Shown: piece after piece, positions 1 to 6,571 of the stretch
How the letters are laid out: every line of letters begins with the position of its first letter
How positions within the stretch are numbered: position 1 is the stretch's first letter
Origin: Oscillospiraceae bacterium
Lineage (GTDB): Bacteria; Bacillota_A; Clostridia; Oscillospirales; Oscillospiraceae
Length of the DNA stretch: 11,235 nucleotides
Assembly (NCBI GenBank): GCA_015068175.1
Contig: SVLA01000062.1
Span: 1 to 11,235 of the forward strand
Direction: 5' to 3'
Program-made: the position numbers and the translations under genes
The notes under the pieces: model-generated
The model's input: only the letters and a program-made list of their open reading frames with translations
What the model was told of the DNA's origin: nothing
Databases searched by the model: none

Positions 1-50
1 GTATACTCTACTTGCGTTTTGTTATGTGTCACGACTTAATTTTACGCCAA

Positions 51-89
51 CGCCCGGCTCTTGTACAGAGCCGGGCGCTGAATTTTTTT
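51..89 (+). terminator. Hairpin with plus-strand T-tract, candidate terminator
   Basis: A perfect 11-bp GC-rich stem (51-61 with 67-77) closes a 5-base loop and is followed on the plus strand by seven Ts at 83-89. Five bases separate stem and T-tract, longer than ideal. On the minus strand the hairpin has no T-run after it, so it fits a plus-strand gene lying to the left of the window better than the minus-strand tRNA genes. Bases 1-50 hold nothing else I can name. Confidence 0.55.
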
Positions 90-90
90 A

Positions 91-127
91 GGGCTGCCTC
101 ACTTTCTTAATGAGACAGCCCCTTTTT
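91..127 (+). terminator. Second hairpin with T-tract, candidate terminator
   Basis: The stem pairs 91-101 with 111-121 (ten pairs plus one C/A mismatch) and is followed on the plus strand by TTTTT at 123-127. The last T is also the complement of the final A of the tRNA-Lys CCA end. On the minus strand the hairpin follows the tRNA directly but runs into an A-rich stretch, so as a tRNA terminator it would be U-tract-poor. It most likely blocks plus-strand transcription from entering the tRNA genes, and may also protect or help end the tRNA transcript. Confidence 0.5.
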
Positions 128-202
128 GGTGACCCGCCGGGGACTCGAACCCCGGACCCACTGCTTAAAAGGCAGTTGCTCTACCGCCTGAGCTAGCGGA
201 TC
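127..202 (-). tRNA. tRNA-Lys (UUU)
   Basis: A complete 76-base cloverleaf. The acceptor stem pairs GATCCGC with GCGGGTC (one G-T pair). The anticodon stem ACTGC/GCAGT encloses loop CTTTTAA, giving anticodon TTT. The T arm carries GGTTCGAGTCC. The discriminator A is followed by an encoded CCA (plus-strand 127-129). It is the second tRNA in the transcript, five bases after tRNA-Gln. It reads AAA and AAG codons by wobble. Confidence 0.97.
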
Positions 203-207
203 GGATT

Positions 208-282
208 TGGCTGGGATGGCAGGATTTGAACCTACGAATGCCAGAGTCAAAGTCTGGTGCCTTACCGCTTGGCGACATCCCA
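208..282 (-). tRNA. tRNA-Gln (UUG)
   Basis: A 75-base cloverleaf. The acceptor stem pairs TGGGATG with CATCCCA. The anticodon stem CCAGA/TCTGG encloses loop CTTTGAC, giving anticodon TTG. The T arm has GGTTCAAATCC, and GCCA ends the gene, so CCA is encoded. The U1-A72 pair at the top of the acceptor stem is typical of bacterial tRNA-Gln. It is the promoter-proximal gene of a two-tRNA unit. Confidence 0.97.
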
Positions 283-313
283 ATGTGACGGTCCAGCATC
301 GGACACTTAGGGG

Positions 314-342
314 ATTATAGCACAGCCAGAAGGATTTTGCAA
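314..342 (-). promoter_or_regulatory. Promoter of the tRNA-Gln/tRNA-Lys unit
   Basis: On the minus strand TTGCAA (plus 337-342) is separated by exactly 17 bases from a perfect TATAAT (plus 314-319). Transcription would begin near 306, about 25 bases before the tRNA-Gln 5' end. This matches a housekeeping sigma-A promoter. Confidence 0.85.
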
Positions 343-362
343 CAACTTTTTTTCGATTCTGC

Positions 363-394
363 AAAAAGGTGCCGCAACGGAAGCTGCGGCACCT
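363..394 (-). terminator. Terminator of the O-antigen ligase-like gene
   Basis: A perfect 10-bp stem (367-376 with 385-394) with an 8-base loop is followed on the minus strand by TTTTT. It lies six bases after the stop codon of the 401-1849 gene, and separates that gene from the tRNA promoter. Confidence 0.9.
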
Positions 395-400
395 GCGTGA

Positions 401-1849
401 TCAGGCATTGTCCTGCTTTTCCGCAAAGGCCAGGGCCATGGAATAGAACAGCGCCGGACCGATGTTGAAAATATGGCAATCAAACAGACTCATCATCAGC
501 ATTCCCAAAATGGACAAGCCGATGAACAAATTGGCGGTGGTGGGTTTCCGCAGGACCAGCAGAACGGTCTGGAACCGATGGTATCCATAGGCCCCCAGGC
601 CCACGAGGCCGCAGGAAGCGCCGATCTGGATCAGGGTATTATGCCACAGACCGGGGAAGAAGGAGGTGAAATTCTCCACCGTGGACCATTCCTCCAGCAC
701 ATAATCCGTGGCGTAGAAGCTGCCGCCAAAAATGGGATAGTCCAAAAACTGCTGAATGCCCGCGGCGAAACCGTCGAACCGGGATTGGATGCTGCGGAAG
801 ATGGTGAAGATCTCCAGGTATTCCACCAGGGTGTCATAGTGCATCAGCAGCATATACGCGCCCATGGCGCCGAAAAGGCTCACATTCATGACCACCGTGG
901 CCCGGCGCTTGGGGGAGCGCAGGCAAAACACCGCAAAAGAGGCGGCGTAGACCACAGCGGCGCAAAGGATGGAGGTCCGGGAGCAGGTCAGCAGCACGCC
1001 CACCAGAAACACGATGCCGAAGAAAGAATACAACCATTGGGGCCGCCGGAGGGTGGCCATATGGAAGGCGAAGGGGATCATCATGGTCAGCAGGCCGCCC
1101 ATGCAATTGTAGTTGCCCCAGCCGGTGTAAAGCACATTCCGGTCCAGCTCGCCGCCCTCAAAAGGCTTGGCGGTCAGGTACATGACGATGATCTCAGCCA
1201 CCAGGATCAGGCCCACGGTGAAGCCGGTCATGGTGAAGAAGTCCCTGGGGACCCGGTCCCACTTCACGGCGCCGGCCAGAATGTAATACAGCACACCGAT
1301 GGCCGCAAACTGCACCAGGGCAAAGACCAGGTTGCCGGTGCCGTGGGCGAAATAGTGGCCGCTGAAGGCGCCGGCGGTCAGATAAGCGCCGCCCAGGGCC
1401 AGTATGCCCGGCATCAGCCGCCGCTTGGCCCGGAAAAAGGCGCCCCGGCCGATGTCGGGATCCAGGGCCAGCCGCAGAAGGACGGATAAGGCAAACAACG
1501 CCGCCAGAATAATGAAATACAGACCGCCGTGACCGATGTAGAACACGGAGGTTTCGTATGCGCCGGGATTATTGGTGATATACGGGGCGATGTAACAGCA
1601 GACCACGATGGGGACGATGGACAGGTAATCCCGGCCGAAAAAGCTGATATATACGCCCAGGAGGATGAAAACGGTGTAGACCCATTTCTCCAGGCCGAAG
1701 GCGTTGCAAAGAACGGTGAGAAGGGCCAGGAGGACAAAATATCCGTCGGATGTCAGGAAGGCATCCATTTTGGGCACAAAGGGGAGACAGCGGAGCCGTT
1801 GGAACAAGGAGGGCCTTGCCATGCCGCTGTGCTGGAAATGTTGGTCCAT
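401..1849 (-). CDS. O-antigen ligase/polymerase-family membrane protein
   Basis: A 482-residue polytopic membrane protein of the O-antigen ligase/Wzy superfamily. Members join or polymerise lipid-linked glycan chains at the outer face of the cytoplasmic membrane. About 11-12 hydrophobic segments are visible, starting near residues 36-50, 56-71, 77-92, 105-127, 147-162, 173-193, 204-226, 247-266, 274-289, 293-310, 318-336 and 440-475. Family hallmarks are NYNCMGG (246-252), the CSRTS motif after a helix (289-293), and a large extracytoplasmic loop (about 340-400) leading to HNTLIQIGASCGLVGLGAYG, whose His403 is at the usual conserved position. The start has AGGAG seven bases upstream and a good promoter. 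It is a single-gene unit with its own terminator. No glycosyltransferase or flippase gene is nearby, so its glycan substrate (capsule, teichoic or exopolysaccharide) is unknown. The family is clear; the reaction is not. Confidence 0.85.
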   Translation of the reverse strand: MDQHFQHSGMARPSLFQRLRCLPFVPKMDAFLTSDGYFVLLALLTVLCNAFGLEKWVYTVFILLGVYISFFGRDYLSIVPIVVCCYIAPYITNNPGAYETSVFYIGHGGLYFIILAALFALSVLLRLALDPDIGRGAFFRAKRRLMPGILALGGAYLTAGAFSGHYFAHGTGNLVFALVQFAAIGVLYYILAGAVKWDRVPRDFFTMTGFTVGLILVAEIIVMYLTAKPFEGGELDRNVLYTGWGNYNCMGGLLTMMIPFAFHMATLRRPQWLYSFFGIVFLVGVLLTCSRTSILCAAVVYAASFAVFCLRSPKRRATVVMNVSLFGAMGAYMLLMHYDTLVEYLEIFTIFRSIQSRFDGFAAGIQQFLDYPIFGGSFYATDYVLEEWSTVENFTSFFPGLWHNTLIQIGASCGLVGLGAYGYHRFQTVLLVLRKPTTANLFIGLSILGMLMMSLFDCHIFNIGPALFYSMALAFAEKQDNA

Positions 1850-1886
1850 GATCGATCTCCTGAAAAATCAAACAAAATTCGACTGC

Positions 1887-1915
1887 ATTATAGCAGATGC
1901 TGCCGGGATAGTCAA
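1887..1915 (-). promoter_or_regulatory. Promoter of the O-antigen ligase-like gene
   Basis: TTGACT (plus 1910-1915), a 17-base spacer and TATAAT (plus 1887-1892) on the minus strand form a near-consensus sigma-A promoter. The predicted start near 1880 leaves a leader of about 30 bases with an AGGAG site at 1857-1861, seven bases before the ATG. Confidence 0.85.
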
Positions 1916-1941
1916 ATAAATAAAGTATGAAGGAACCGCGC

Positions 1942-1973
1942 AAAAAAGTCCGGTGTCCCGAAGGACACCGGAC
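1942..1973 (-). terminator. Terminator of uxaC
   Basis: A perfect 11-bp stem (1948-1958 with 1963-1973) is capped by a TTCG tetraloop on the minus strand and followed by six Ts. It lies 11 bases after the uxaC stop codon. This is a textbook intrinsic terminator, and it separates uxaC from the next gene's promoter. Confidence 0.95.
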
Positions 1974-1984
1974 GGTGGGGGTAT

Positions 1985-3418
1985 TTACAGACCGAAGTAG
2001 CGCTTGGCGTTGTTGAAGCTGATGCCTTCGACGATTCGCTTCAGGCTGGCGTCGTGGTTGGGATACTCGCCGTTTTCCACCCAATGGCCCACCATGTTGC
2101 ACATAATGCGGCGGAAGTAATCGTGACGGGCGTAGCTCAGGAAGGAGCGGGAGTCGGTGAGCATGCCGATGAAGTTGCCCAGCAGGCCCAGGCTGGCCAG
2201 AGTCCGCATCTGATCCTCCATGCCGTGCTTGGTATCGTTGAACCACCAGGCAGAACCGTGCTGGATCTTGCCGGGAACTTCGGTGCCCTGGAAGCAGCCG
2301 ATGATGGTGCCCAACTGGGCGTTGTCGGCGGGATTCAGGGAGTAGAGGATGGTCTTGGGGCACTGGCCTTCCAGGTCCAGAGCGCTCAGAAGCTGGGCGA
2401 TGCTGCCGCCGCAGGTGTTCTGGGAGATGGCATCCACACCGGTGTCGGGGCCCATGAGGCGGAAGATCCGCTCATTGTTGTTGCGGATGCAGGAATAGTG
2501 GAGCTGCATGGCGATGTTCAGCCGGTGATAGGCCTTGCCCAGGGTCACCAGGATCACGGTCTGGAAGCCGTCGATCTCTTCGGTGGTCAGGGTCTCGCCC
2601 CGCAGAGCCTTCCGGTAGGCGGCGTCTGCCTGCTCCAGGGTATAGGGGACGAAGGGGATGTAATCCAGGCCGTGGTCGGAAGCCTTACAGCCGTGGGCGG
2701 CGAAATGCTCCAGCCGTGCCACCAGGGCGTCCAGCACATCCTGCATGGTGGGCAGGCTCTCCTTGCCTACGGAGGCGGCGAGCTGGGCCATGTAAGCGTG
2801 CCAGCCGGCCTTGTGGATGTTGATGGCCTTGTCGGGGCGGTAGGAGGGGGCCACGATGCATTCCATGGTGGGATCGGCGGCGATCTTTTCGTGCCACTCC
2901 AGAGAGTCGATGGGGTCGTCGGTGGTGCCGATGAAGGCCACGTTGGACTTGCGGATCAGGCCCCGGGCGGTCATGTCGGGATCGTTCTGCAGCAGGTCGT
3001 TGCAATGCGCCCAGATCCGGGGGGCGCTTTCCAGGGTCAGGGGCTCTTCCACGCCGAAGAACATTTTCAGCTCCAGGTTGCACCAGTGGTACATGGGGTT
3101 GCCGATGGCCATTTCCAGGGCCTCGGTCAGCTTCAGGAAGCGCTCGTAGGGAGGCTTGTCGCCGGAGATGTAGCTCTCGTCGATGCCGTGGGAGCGCATC
3201 ATGCGCCACTTGTAGTGGTCGCCGAAGTAGCTGCCGTCGGGGTTCTTGCCGCCCAGCCACACTTCCACGATGTTGTTGAACCGGCGGTCTTCGTAGATCT
3301 CCTTGGGGCTCAGGTGGCAGTGGTAGTCGCACAGAGGCATCTTGGCGGCGTAATCGTGGTACAGATGCCTGGCGGTTTCGGTTTCCAGGATAAAGTCTTT
3401 GTCCATGAAGGGCTTCAT
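1985..3418 (-). CDS. uxaC: Glucuronate/galacturonate isomerase (uronate isomerase)
   Basis: UxaC interconverts D-glucuronate with D-fructuronate and D-galacturonate with D-tagaturonate in the cytoplasm, the first step of hexuronate catabolism. The 477 residues match the family's usual length of about 470. It is an amidohydrolase-fold enzyme: the metal-binding HxH lies in DYHCHLSPKEI (His33, His35). Other typical stretches are RNNNERIFRLMGPDTG in the middle and LTDSRSFLSYARHDYFRRI near the C-terminus. The start ATG has AAAGGAG nine bases upstream; the next in-frame ATG (Met5) is too far from it. The gene has its own promoter and terminator and no uxuA, uxuB, kdgK or uronate transporter beside it, so other pathway genes must be elsewhere if present. 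The upstream repeats at 3512-3541 could be an operator. Confidence 0.95.
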   Translation of the reverse strand: MKPFMDKDFILETETARHLYHDYAAKMPLCDYHCHLSPKEIYEDRRFNNIVEVWLGGKNPDGSYFGDHYKWRMMRSHGIDESYISGDKPPYERFLKLTEALEMAIGNPMYHWCNLELKMFFGVEEPLTLESAPRIWAHCNDLLQNDPDMTARGLIRKSNVAFIGTTDDPIDSLEWHEKIAADPTMECIVAPSYRPDKAINIHKAGWHAYMAQLAASVGKESLPTMQDVLDALVARLEHFAAHGCKASDHGLDYIPFVPYTLEQADAAYRKALRGETLTTEEIDGFQTVILVTLGKAYHRLNIAMQLHYSCIRNNNERIFRLMGPDTGVDAISQNTCGGSIAQLLSALDLEGQCPKTILYSLNPADNAQLGTIIGCFQGTEVPGKIQHGSAWWFNDTKHGMEDQMRTLASLGLLGNFIGMLTDSRSFLSYARHDYFRRIMCNMVGHWVENGEYPNHDASLKRIVEGISFNNAKRYFGL

Positions 3419-3452
3419 AATCAGGAACTCCTTTGCACAGTATGATGAGTTT

Positions 3453-3480
3453 ATTATAAACCATCAAACGAAAAATGCAA
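3453..3480 (-). promoter_or_regulatory. Promoter of uxaC
   Basis: On the minus strand TTGCAT (plus 3475-3480), a 16-base spacer and TATAAT (plus 3453-3458). The predicted start near 3446 gives a leader of about 28 bases containing the AAAGGAG site at 3428-3434. The -35 is less than ideal, consistent with a regulated promoter. Confidence 0.7.
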
Positions 3481-3511
3481 GAGGGGGTAACAGACAAATC
3501 TTGGGGGCGGA

Positions 3512-3541
3512 ATTTGCGCAATATGACGATTTGCGGAGCAA
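3512..3541. repeat. Paired TTGC/GCAA elements upstream of uxaC
   Basis: The plus strand carries ATTTGCG twice, at 3512-3518 and 3529-3535, 17 bases apart. Each copy starts a small inverted repeat: TTGCGCAA at 3514-3521, and TTGC-GGA-GCAA at 3531-3541. They lie about 30-60 bases upstream of the uxaC -35 and could be operator half-sites for a uronate-responsive regulator. The rest of the 255-base gap holds the uxaC promoter and the anti-sigma terminator. The elements are short and could be chance. Confidence 0.25.
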
Positions 3542-3610
3542 TTAAGGCTCGGCCGCTGGGGCGGGATCGGCTACAGCGAATGCTTTGTGGAACGTTGGCT
3601 TTTTCCAAGC

Positions 3611-3640
3611 AAAAACCCGCCCCCGGAAGTCCGGAGGCGG
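3611..3640 (-). terminator. Terminator of the sigma/anti-sigma operon
   Basis: A 10-bp stem (3617-3626 with 3631-3640, one G-T pair) with a 4-base loop is followed on the minus strand by G and five Ts. It lies 33 bases past the stop codon of the anti-sigma gene and ends that two-gene unit. Confidence 0.9.
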
Positions 3641-3673
3641 AATGGTACATTAGTGAAGATCTATTAGTGCGAT

Positions 3674-4492
3674 TTATGCATCCGGATGTTCATCCCATAG
3701 TTTTTTGCAGTAGTCCATAAATTCTGCAAGCTTTTCTTCGCCGGTATAGGCCACCTCCGTTTCTTTTAGTTTTGCTATTTCAGCAGTTATATACTCCGGG
3801 GGAACATCCTGCAATACACCGTCTACCAAAGGGAAACAGAGGGTCTCACTGCGTACAGGGAAGAAAAGGGGGATCGGCTCTTCTGCATAACCAATTTCGA
3901 TGATTCCACAGCCAACAGGCGTTTTATCGGCATAAATTATGATTTCTGCGTAGATGCCGCCGTTTTGCCGAATTACTTCGGGGGCTTCTACCATTGGAGA
4001 AGTAGTGCCTCGCCAATAAATAGAACCACCGTTTTTGATTTTAATCGTATTGCCGTGATTTACAGTCGGGCCGCGGTCCCAAAAATCACCGTAATTTACC
4101 GAAATGTGATAGGTAATCTCCATATCAGCATAGTAGTCTGCCGGAATTTCCAATTCGAATGGTAATGCAAAGTAGTTTAGATAGGAACTCCAAATGCTGG
4201 GGACATAATCGGCACTTTCCAGAACGTTCGTCAAGATGTTCTTTTGTTCCTCACCGTCCACAATATCATGCGCATACACCTTCATCACACCGGGGACGCT
4301 GATGATCCCGCCGTCCTCCGTTTTCCGGGGCCACAGGGCGGCGGTGAGGAGAATGGCCAAAGTGGCGGCCATAGCGGCCACCCGGAAGAGGATGGTCCTG
4401 CCGCGCTGCTTTTTTTCGTATACCTGCATGGCGGCCATGAGTTTTCGGTCGTCGATGCCGTCCAATGCTTCCATAATGTCTTTACCCGACAT
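3674..4492 (-). CDS. Membrane-anchored probable anti-sigma factor with an unfamiliar outer domain
   Basis: A 272-residue protein with a short charged cytoplasmic segment (1-32), one transmembrane helix (about 33-54) and a long extracytoplasmic part (about 55-272). The helix is followed by PRK, so the orientation is N-in if the positives at 28-37 act as anchor. By position it should be the anti-sigma partner of the upstream ECF factor. Its start overlaps the sigma stop by 11 bases, and its AAAGGAGG site (4502-4509) lies inside the sigma gene, so the two are co-translated. The cytoplasmic part has the short helical look of clostridial anti-sigma proteins but no zinc-binding HxxxCxxC motif. The outer part is rich in aromatics and beta-like segments (residues about 120-215), and I recognise no domain. 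Its coding region (about 3674-4260) is roughly 40-48% GC in counted lines, against 58-68% for the N-terminal part. The sigma-inhibiting role is inferred from context. Confidence 0.7.
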   Translation of the reverse strand: MSGKDIMEALDGIDDRKLMAAMQVYEKKQRGRTILFRVAAMAATLAILLTAALWPRKTEDGGIISVPGVMKVYAHDIVDGEEQKNILTNVLESADYVPSIWSSYLNYFALPFELEIPADYYADMEITYHISVNYGDFWDRGPTVNHGNTIKIKNGGSIYWRGTTSPMVEAPEVIRQNGGIYAEIIIYADKTPVGCGIIEIGYAEEPIPLFFPVRSETLCFPLVDGVLQDVPPEYITAEIAKLKETEVAYTGEEKLAEFMDYCKKLWDEHPDA

Positions 4493-5042
4493 AAATATCT
4501 GCCTCCTTTGCCAGATAGTCTTTCAGATCCTGACGGATCCTGAACAATCTTGTTTTTACCGAGCCGCGGGTCATGCCGAAGCCGGCAGCAATCTGCTCGA
4601 TGGAATCAAAAAACCAATACCGCCGCAAAAACAGATTCCGGTTCACCGGATTCAGGGTGTCCAGGAAATCGTTGATCAGGCGGCGCAAGTCCGCGGCTTC
4701 CATGCGGGAGGCCGGGTCCTGGCCGGATGGGATACAATCGCTCAGCTCCTCGTAGGATACGATGACCGCCGACCGCTTGGCCGCATTGTGGTAGGATATC
4801 CGTTTCATGGCCAGGTTTCGGGCGATGCGGGCGATGTACGCGGCCAGCGGGTCCGGCCGCTGGGGCGGGATCTGTTCCCACAGGCTGTGCCAGGTATCGT
4901 TGACGCATTCCTGGGCATCTTCGGCGTTACGCAGAAGATTCATGCAGATCTTCCGGCACAGATTGCCGTATTTCTGATCCGCGGCGGCGATCGCCTGCTC
5001 GGACCGTTGCCAAAACAGACCGATGATGGTTTGATCGTCCAT
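4482..5042 (-). CDS. ECF-type RNA polymerase sigma factor
   Basis: A 186-residue sigma-70-family factor with only regions 2 and 4, which redirects RNA polymerase to its own promoters. Region 2 spans about 22-83, including NAEDAQECVNDTWHSLWEQ (39-57), which corresponds to the core-binding segment, and the -10-binding IARNLAMKRI. Region 4 spans about 115-177, with the helix-turn-helix SIEQIAAGFGMTRGSVKTRL (147-166) for -35 recognition. An ATG 42 bases further upstream would add 14 residues, but it has no ribosome site. The ATG at 5042 has AAAGGAGG six bases before it and matches the family's N-terminus, so I chose it. It is co-transcribed and overlapped with a membrane protein that probably sequesters it. 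An ECF-like promoter just upstream suggests it activates its own operon. The signal and regulon are not visible. Confidence 0.93.
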   Translation of the reverse strand: MDDQTIIGLFWQRSEQAIAAADQKYGNLCRKICMNLLRNAEDAQECVNDTWHSLWEQIPPQRPDPLAAYIARIARNLAMKRISYHNAAKRSAVIVSYEELSDCIPSGQDPASRMEAADLRRLINDFLDTLNPVNRNLFLRRYWFFDSIEQIAAGFGMTRGSVKTRLFRIRQDLKDYLAKEADIYVG

Positions 5043-5048
5043 GGATTG

Positions 5049-5056
5049 CCTCCTTT
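5049..5056 (-). promoter_or_regulatory. Ribosome binding site that fixes the sigma factor start
   Basis: AAAGGAGG on the minus strand lies six bases before the ATG at 5042. It places the start at Met15 of the longer open frame, which begins at 5084. Confidence 0.9.
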
Positions 5057-5092
5057 CCAGACCACCGCGCGCTGTGGCCTTCACCTATATAC

Positions 5093-5117
5093 TACGATTT
5101 TGGACAAAGGGGTTACA
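5093..5117 (-). promoter_or_regulatory. ECF-type promoter of the sigma/anti-sigma operon
   Basis: On the minus strand TGTAAC (plus 5112-5117), a 15-base spacer that is C/T-rich at its start, and CGTA (plus 5093-5096). AAC in the -35 and CGT in the -10 are the established features of ECF-dependent promoters such as those of the Bacillus sigma-W/sigma-X group. There is no good sigma-A promoter in this gap. The likely start is near 5085. Self-activation by the downstream sigma factor is an inference. Confidence 0.7.
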
Positions 5118-5124
5118 TTGTCAG

Positions 5125-5152
5125 AAAAAAACTCCCCGGGAAACCCGGGGAG
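5125..5152 (-). terminator. Terminator of the M18 aminopeptidase gene
   Basis: A perfect 9-bp stem (5132-5140 with 5144-5152) with a 3-base loop is followed on the minus strand by seven Ts. It lies 12 bases after the aminopeptidase stop codon and only eight bases before the ECF -35 element, so it insulates the stress operon from the housekeeping transcript. Confidence 0.95.
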
Positions 5153-5164
5153 GATGTATGGGGT

Positions 5165-6550
5165 TTATGCCAGGTAGATGGCCTTGCAGGCAAGCAGGGT
5201 GTGGTAGCAATCCAGCTTGCTGACCAGCTCCATGGGGGCATGCATGCTCAGAACGGGCACGCCGGCATCCACGGTGACGATGTTGCGGTTGGCCATGTAA
5301 GCGGCCACGGTGCCGCCGCCGCCCTGATCCACCTTGCCCAGGGTGCCGATCTGCCACAGAACACCGGCGTTGTCAAAGGTGGTGCGGATATGGCCCATAG
5401 CTTCGGCGGAAGCATCGGAGGCGCCGCCCTTACCACGGGAACCGGTATACTTGAAGATGGCCACGCCGTAATTCAGTTTGGAATTGTTCCGGCGGTCGCA
5501 GGTCTCGGCGAAGTTGGGGTCGAAGGCATTGGAAACGTCGGCGCTGAGACAGAAGGAATTGGCGAAGCACTCGTAAAGATTTACGCCCTGGCCGTCGCAC
5601 AGGATGCCCATGAAATACTCAAAGGCTTCGCTCTGCATGCCGGAGATGCCCACGGAGCCGATCTCTTCCTTGTCGGCCAGGATGCACACGGCGGTCTTGG
5701 CGGGGGTGCCGATGCTCCACAGGGCTTCCAGCTCGGCGTAGGCGCAGACCCGGTCGTCGTGGCCGTAAGCGCCGATGAGGCTCCGGTCCAGACCCACTTC
5801 ACGGGCCTTGCCGGCGGGGACGATGGTCAGTTCGGCGGAGAGGAAATCGCTTTCGATGAGGCCGTACTTCTCGTTCAGCAGCTTCATGATGTGCAGCTTC
5901 ACCAGGTCGCTGCCTTCGCCGGCCAGCGGCTCGGTGCCCAGGATCACGTTGAGCTGTTCGCCGGTGATGACCTGGCTGGCGGTCTTCTGCATCTGATCGC
6001 CGGAGAGGTGGATCAGCAGATCGCTGATCATCAGCACGGGATCGGAATCATCCTCACCGACGGTGACGGTGATCACGGAGCCATCCTTGCGGTAAACCAC
6101 ACCGTGGAGGGCCAGGGGCACGGTGACCCACTGGTACTTCTTGATGCCGCCGTAGTAATGGGTCTTGAAATAGGCGATCTCGGAGTCTTCGTACAGGGGA
6201 TTGGGCTTCAGGTCGGCCCGGGGGCTGTCCACATGGGCAGCACAGATATTGGAACCGGCGCTCAGGGGCTCGGTGCCGATGACGGCCAGGATGATGGCCT
6301 TGCCCCGGTTGTTCATGTAGATCTTATCGCCGGGCTTGATTTCCATGCCGGGAACAGCAGGCACAAAGCCCCGCTTCTCGGCTTCGGCAGCAGCCCAGGT
6401 GGTGGCTTCCCGCTCGGTCTTGCACGCATCCATGAATGCCATGTAGCGCTTGCAGTAGGCTTCCATCTCGGCGCGCTGGTCGGCGGTCAGGGTGGTGTAG
6501 CCATTCTTGGGGGCCATCAGCAGGGAATTCTTCAGTTCTTCGTTGGTCAT
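5165..6550 (-). CDS. apeA: M18-family zinc aminopeptidase
   Basis: A 461-residue cytoplasmic dinuclear-zinc aminopeptidase of peptidase family M18, which removes N-terminal residues (often acidic) from peptides. The length fits the clostridial aminopeptidase 1 branch. Candidate zinc and catalytic residues are all present: His106-x-Asp108 in AAHVDSPRADLKP, Asp265 in GHDDR, the Glu295-Glu296 pair in DKEEIGS, Asp338 in SADVSNAFDPNF, and His437 in VLSMHAPMELV. The conserved SRGKGGASDA stretch (371-380) is intact. The start has AAGGAGG (6559-6565) eight bases upstream. The gene begins 21 bases after coaE ends, so it can be read from the upstream operon, but it also has its own promoter overlapping the 3' end of coaE. 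A strong terminator follows. The symbol follows the usual name for this branch; the exact substrate preference cannot be read from sequence. Confidence 0.93.
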   Translation of the reverse strand: MTNEELKNSLLMAPKNGYTTLTADQRAEMEAYCKRYMAFMDACKTEREATTWAAAEAEKRGFVPAVPGMEIKPGDKIYMNNRGKAIILAVIGTEPLSAGSNICAAHVDSPRADLKPNPLYEDSEIAYFKTHYYGGIKKYQWVTVPLALHGVVYRKDGSVITVTVGEDDSDPVLMISDLLIHLSGDQMQKTASQVITGEQLNVILGTEPLAGEGSDLVKLHIMKLLNEKYGLIESDFLSAELTIVPAGKAREVGLDRSLIGAYGHDDRVCAYAELEALWSIGTPAKTAVCILADKEEIGSVGISGMQSEAFEYFMGILCDGQGVNLYECFANSFCLSADVSNAFDPNFAETCDRRNNSKLNYGVAIFKYTGSRGKGGASDASAEAMGHIRTTFDNAGVLWQIGTLGKVDQGGGGTVAAYMANRNIVTVDAGVPVLSMHAPMELVSKLDCYHTLLACKAIYLA

Positions 6551-6571
6551 GGTGGTTACCTCCTTATATTC

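Noticed and set aside
1..50. A possible gene end or promoter at the left edge
   Set aside because: The palindrome GTATAC and AT-rich bases do not line up with a -35 at a proper distance, and no reading frame can be supported in 50 bases.
473..1489. A 338-codon open frame on the plus strand
   Set aside because: Antisense to the membrane protein at 401-1849. It is hydrophilic, rich in Gly, His and Gln, and has no family features.
2054..3445. A 463-codon open frame on the plus strand opposite uxaC
   Set aside because: The antisense shadow of a clear uxaC. Its composition is dominated by Gly, Val, Ala, His and Gln, with no recognisable domain.
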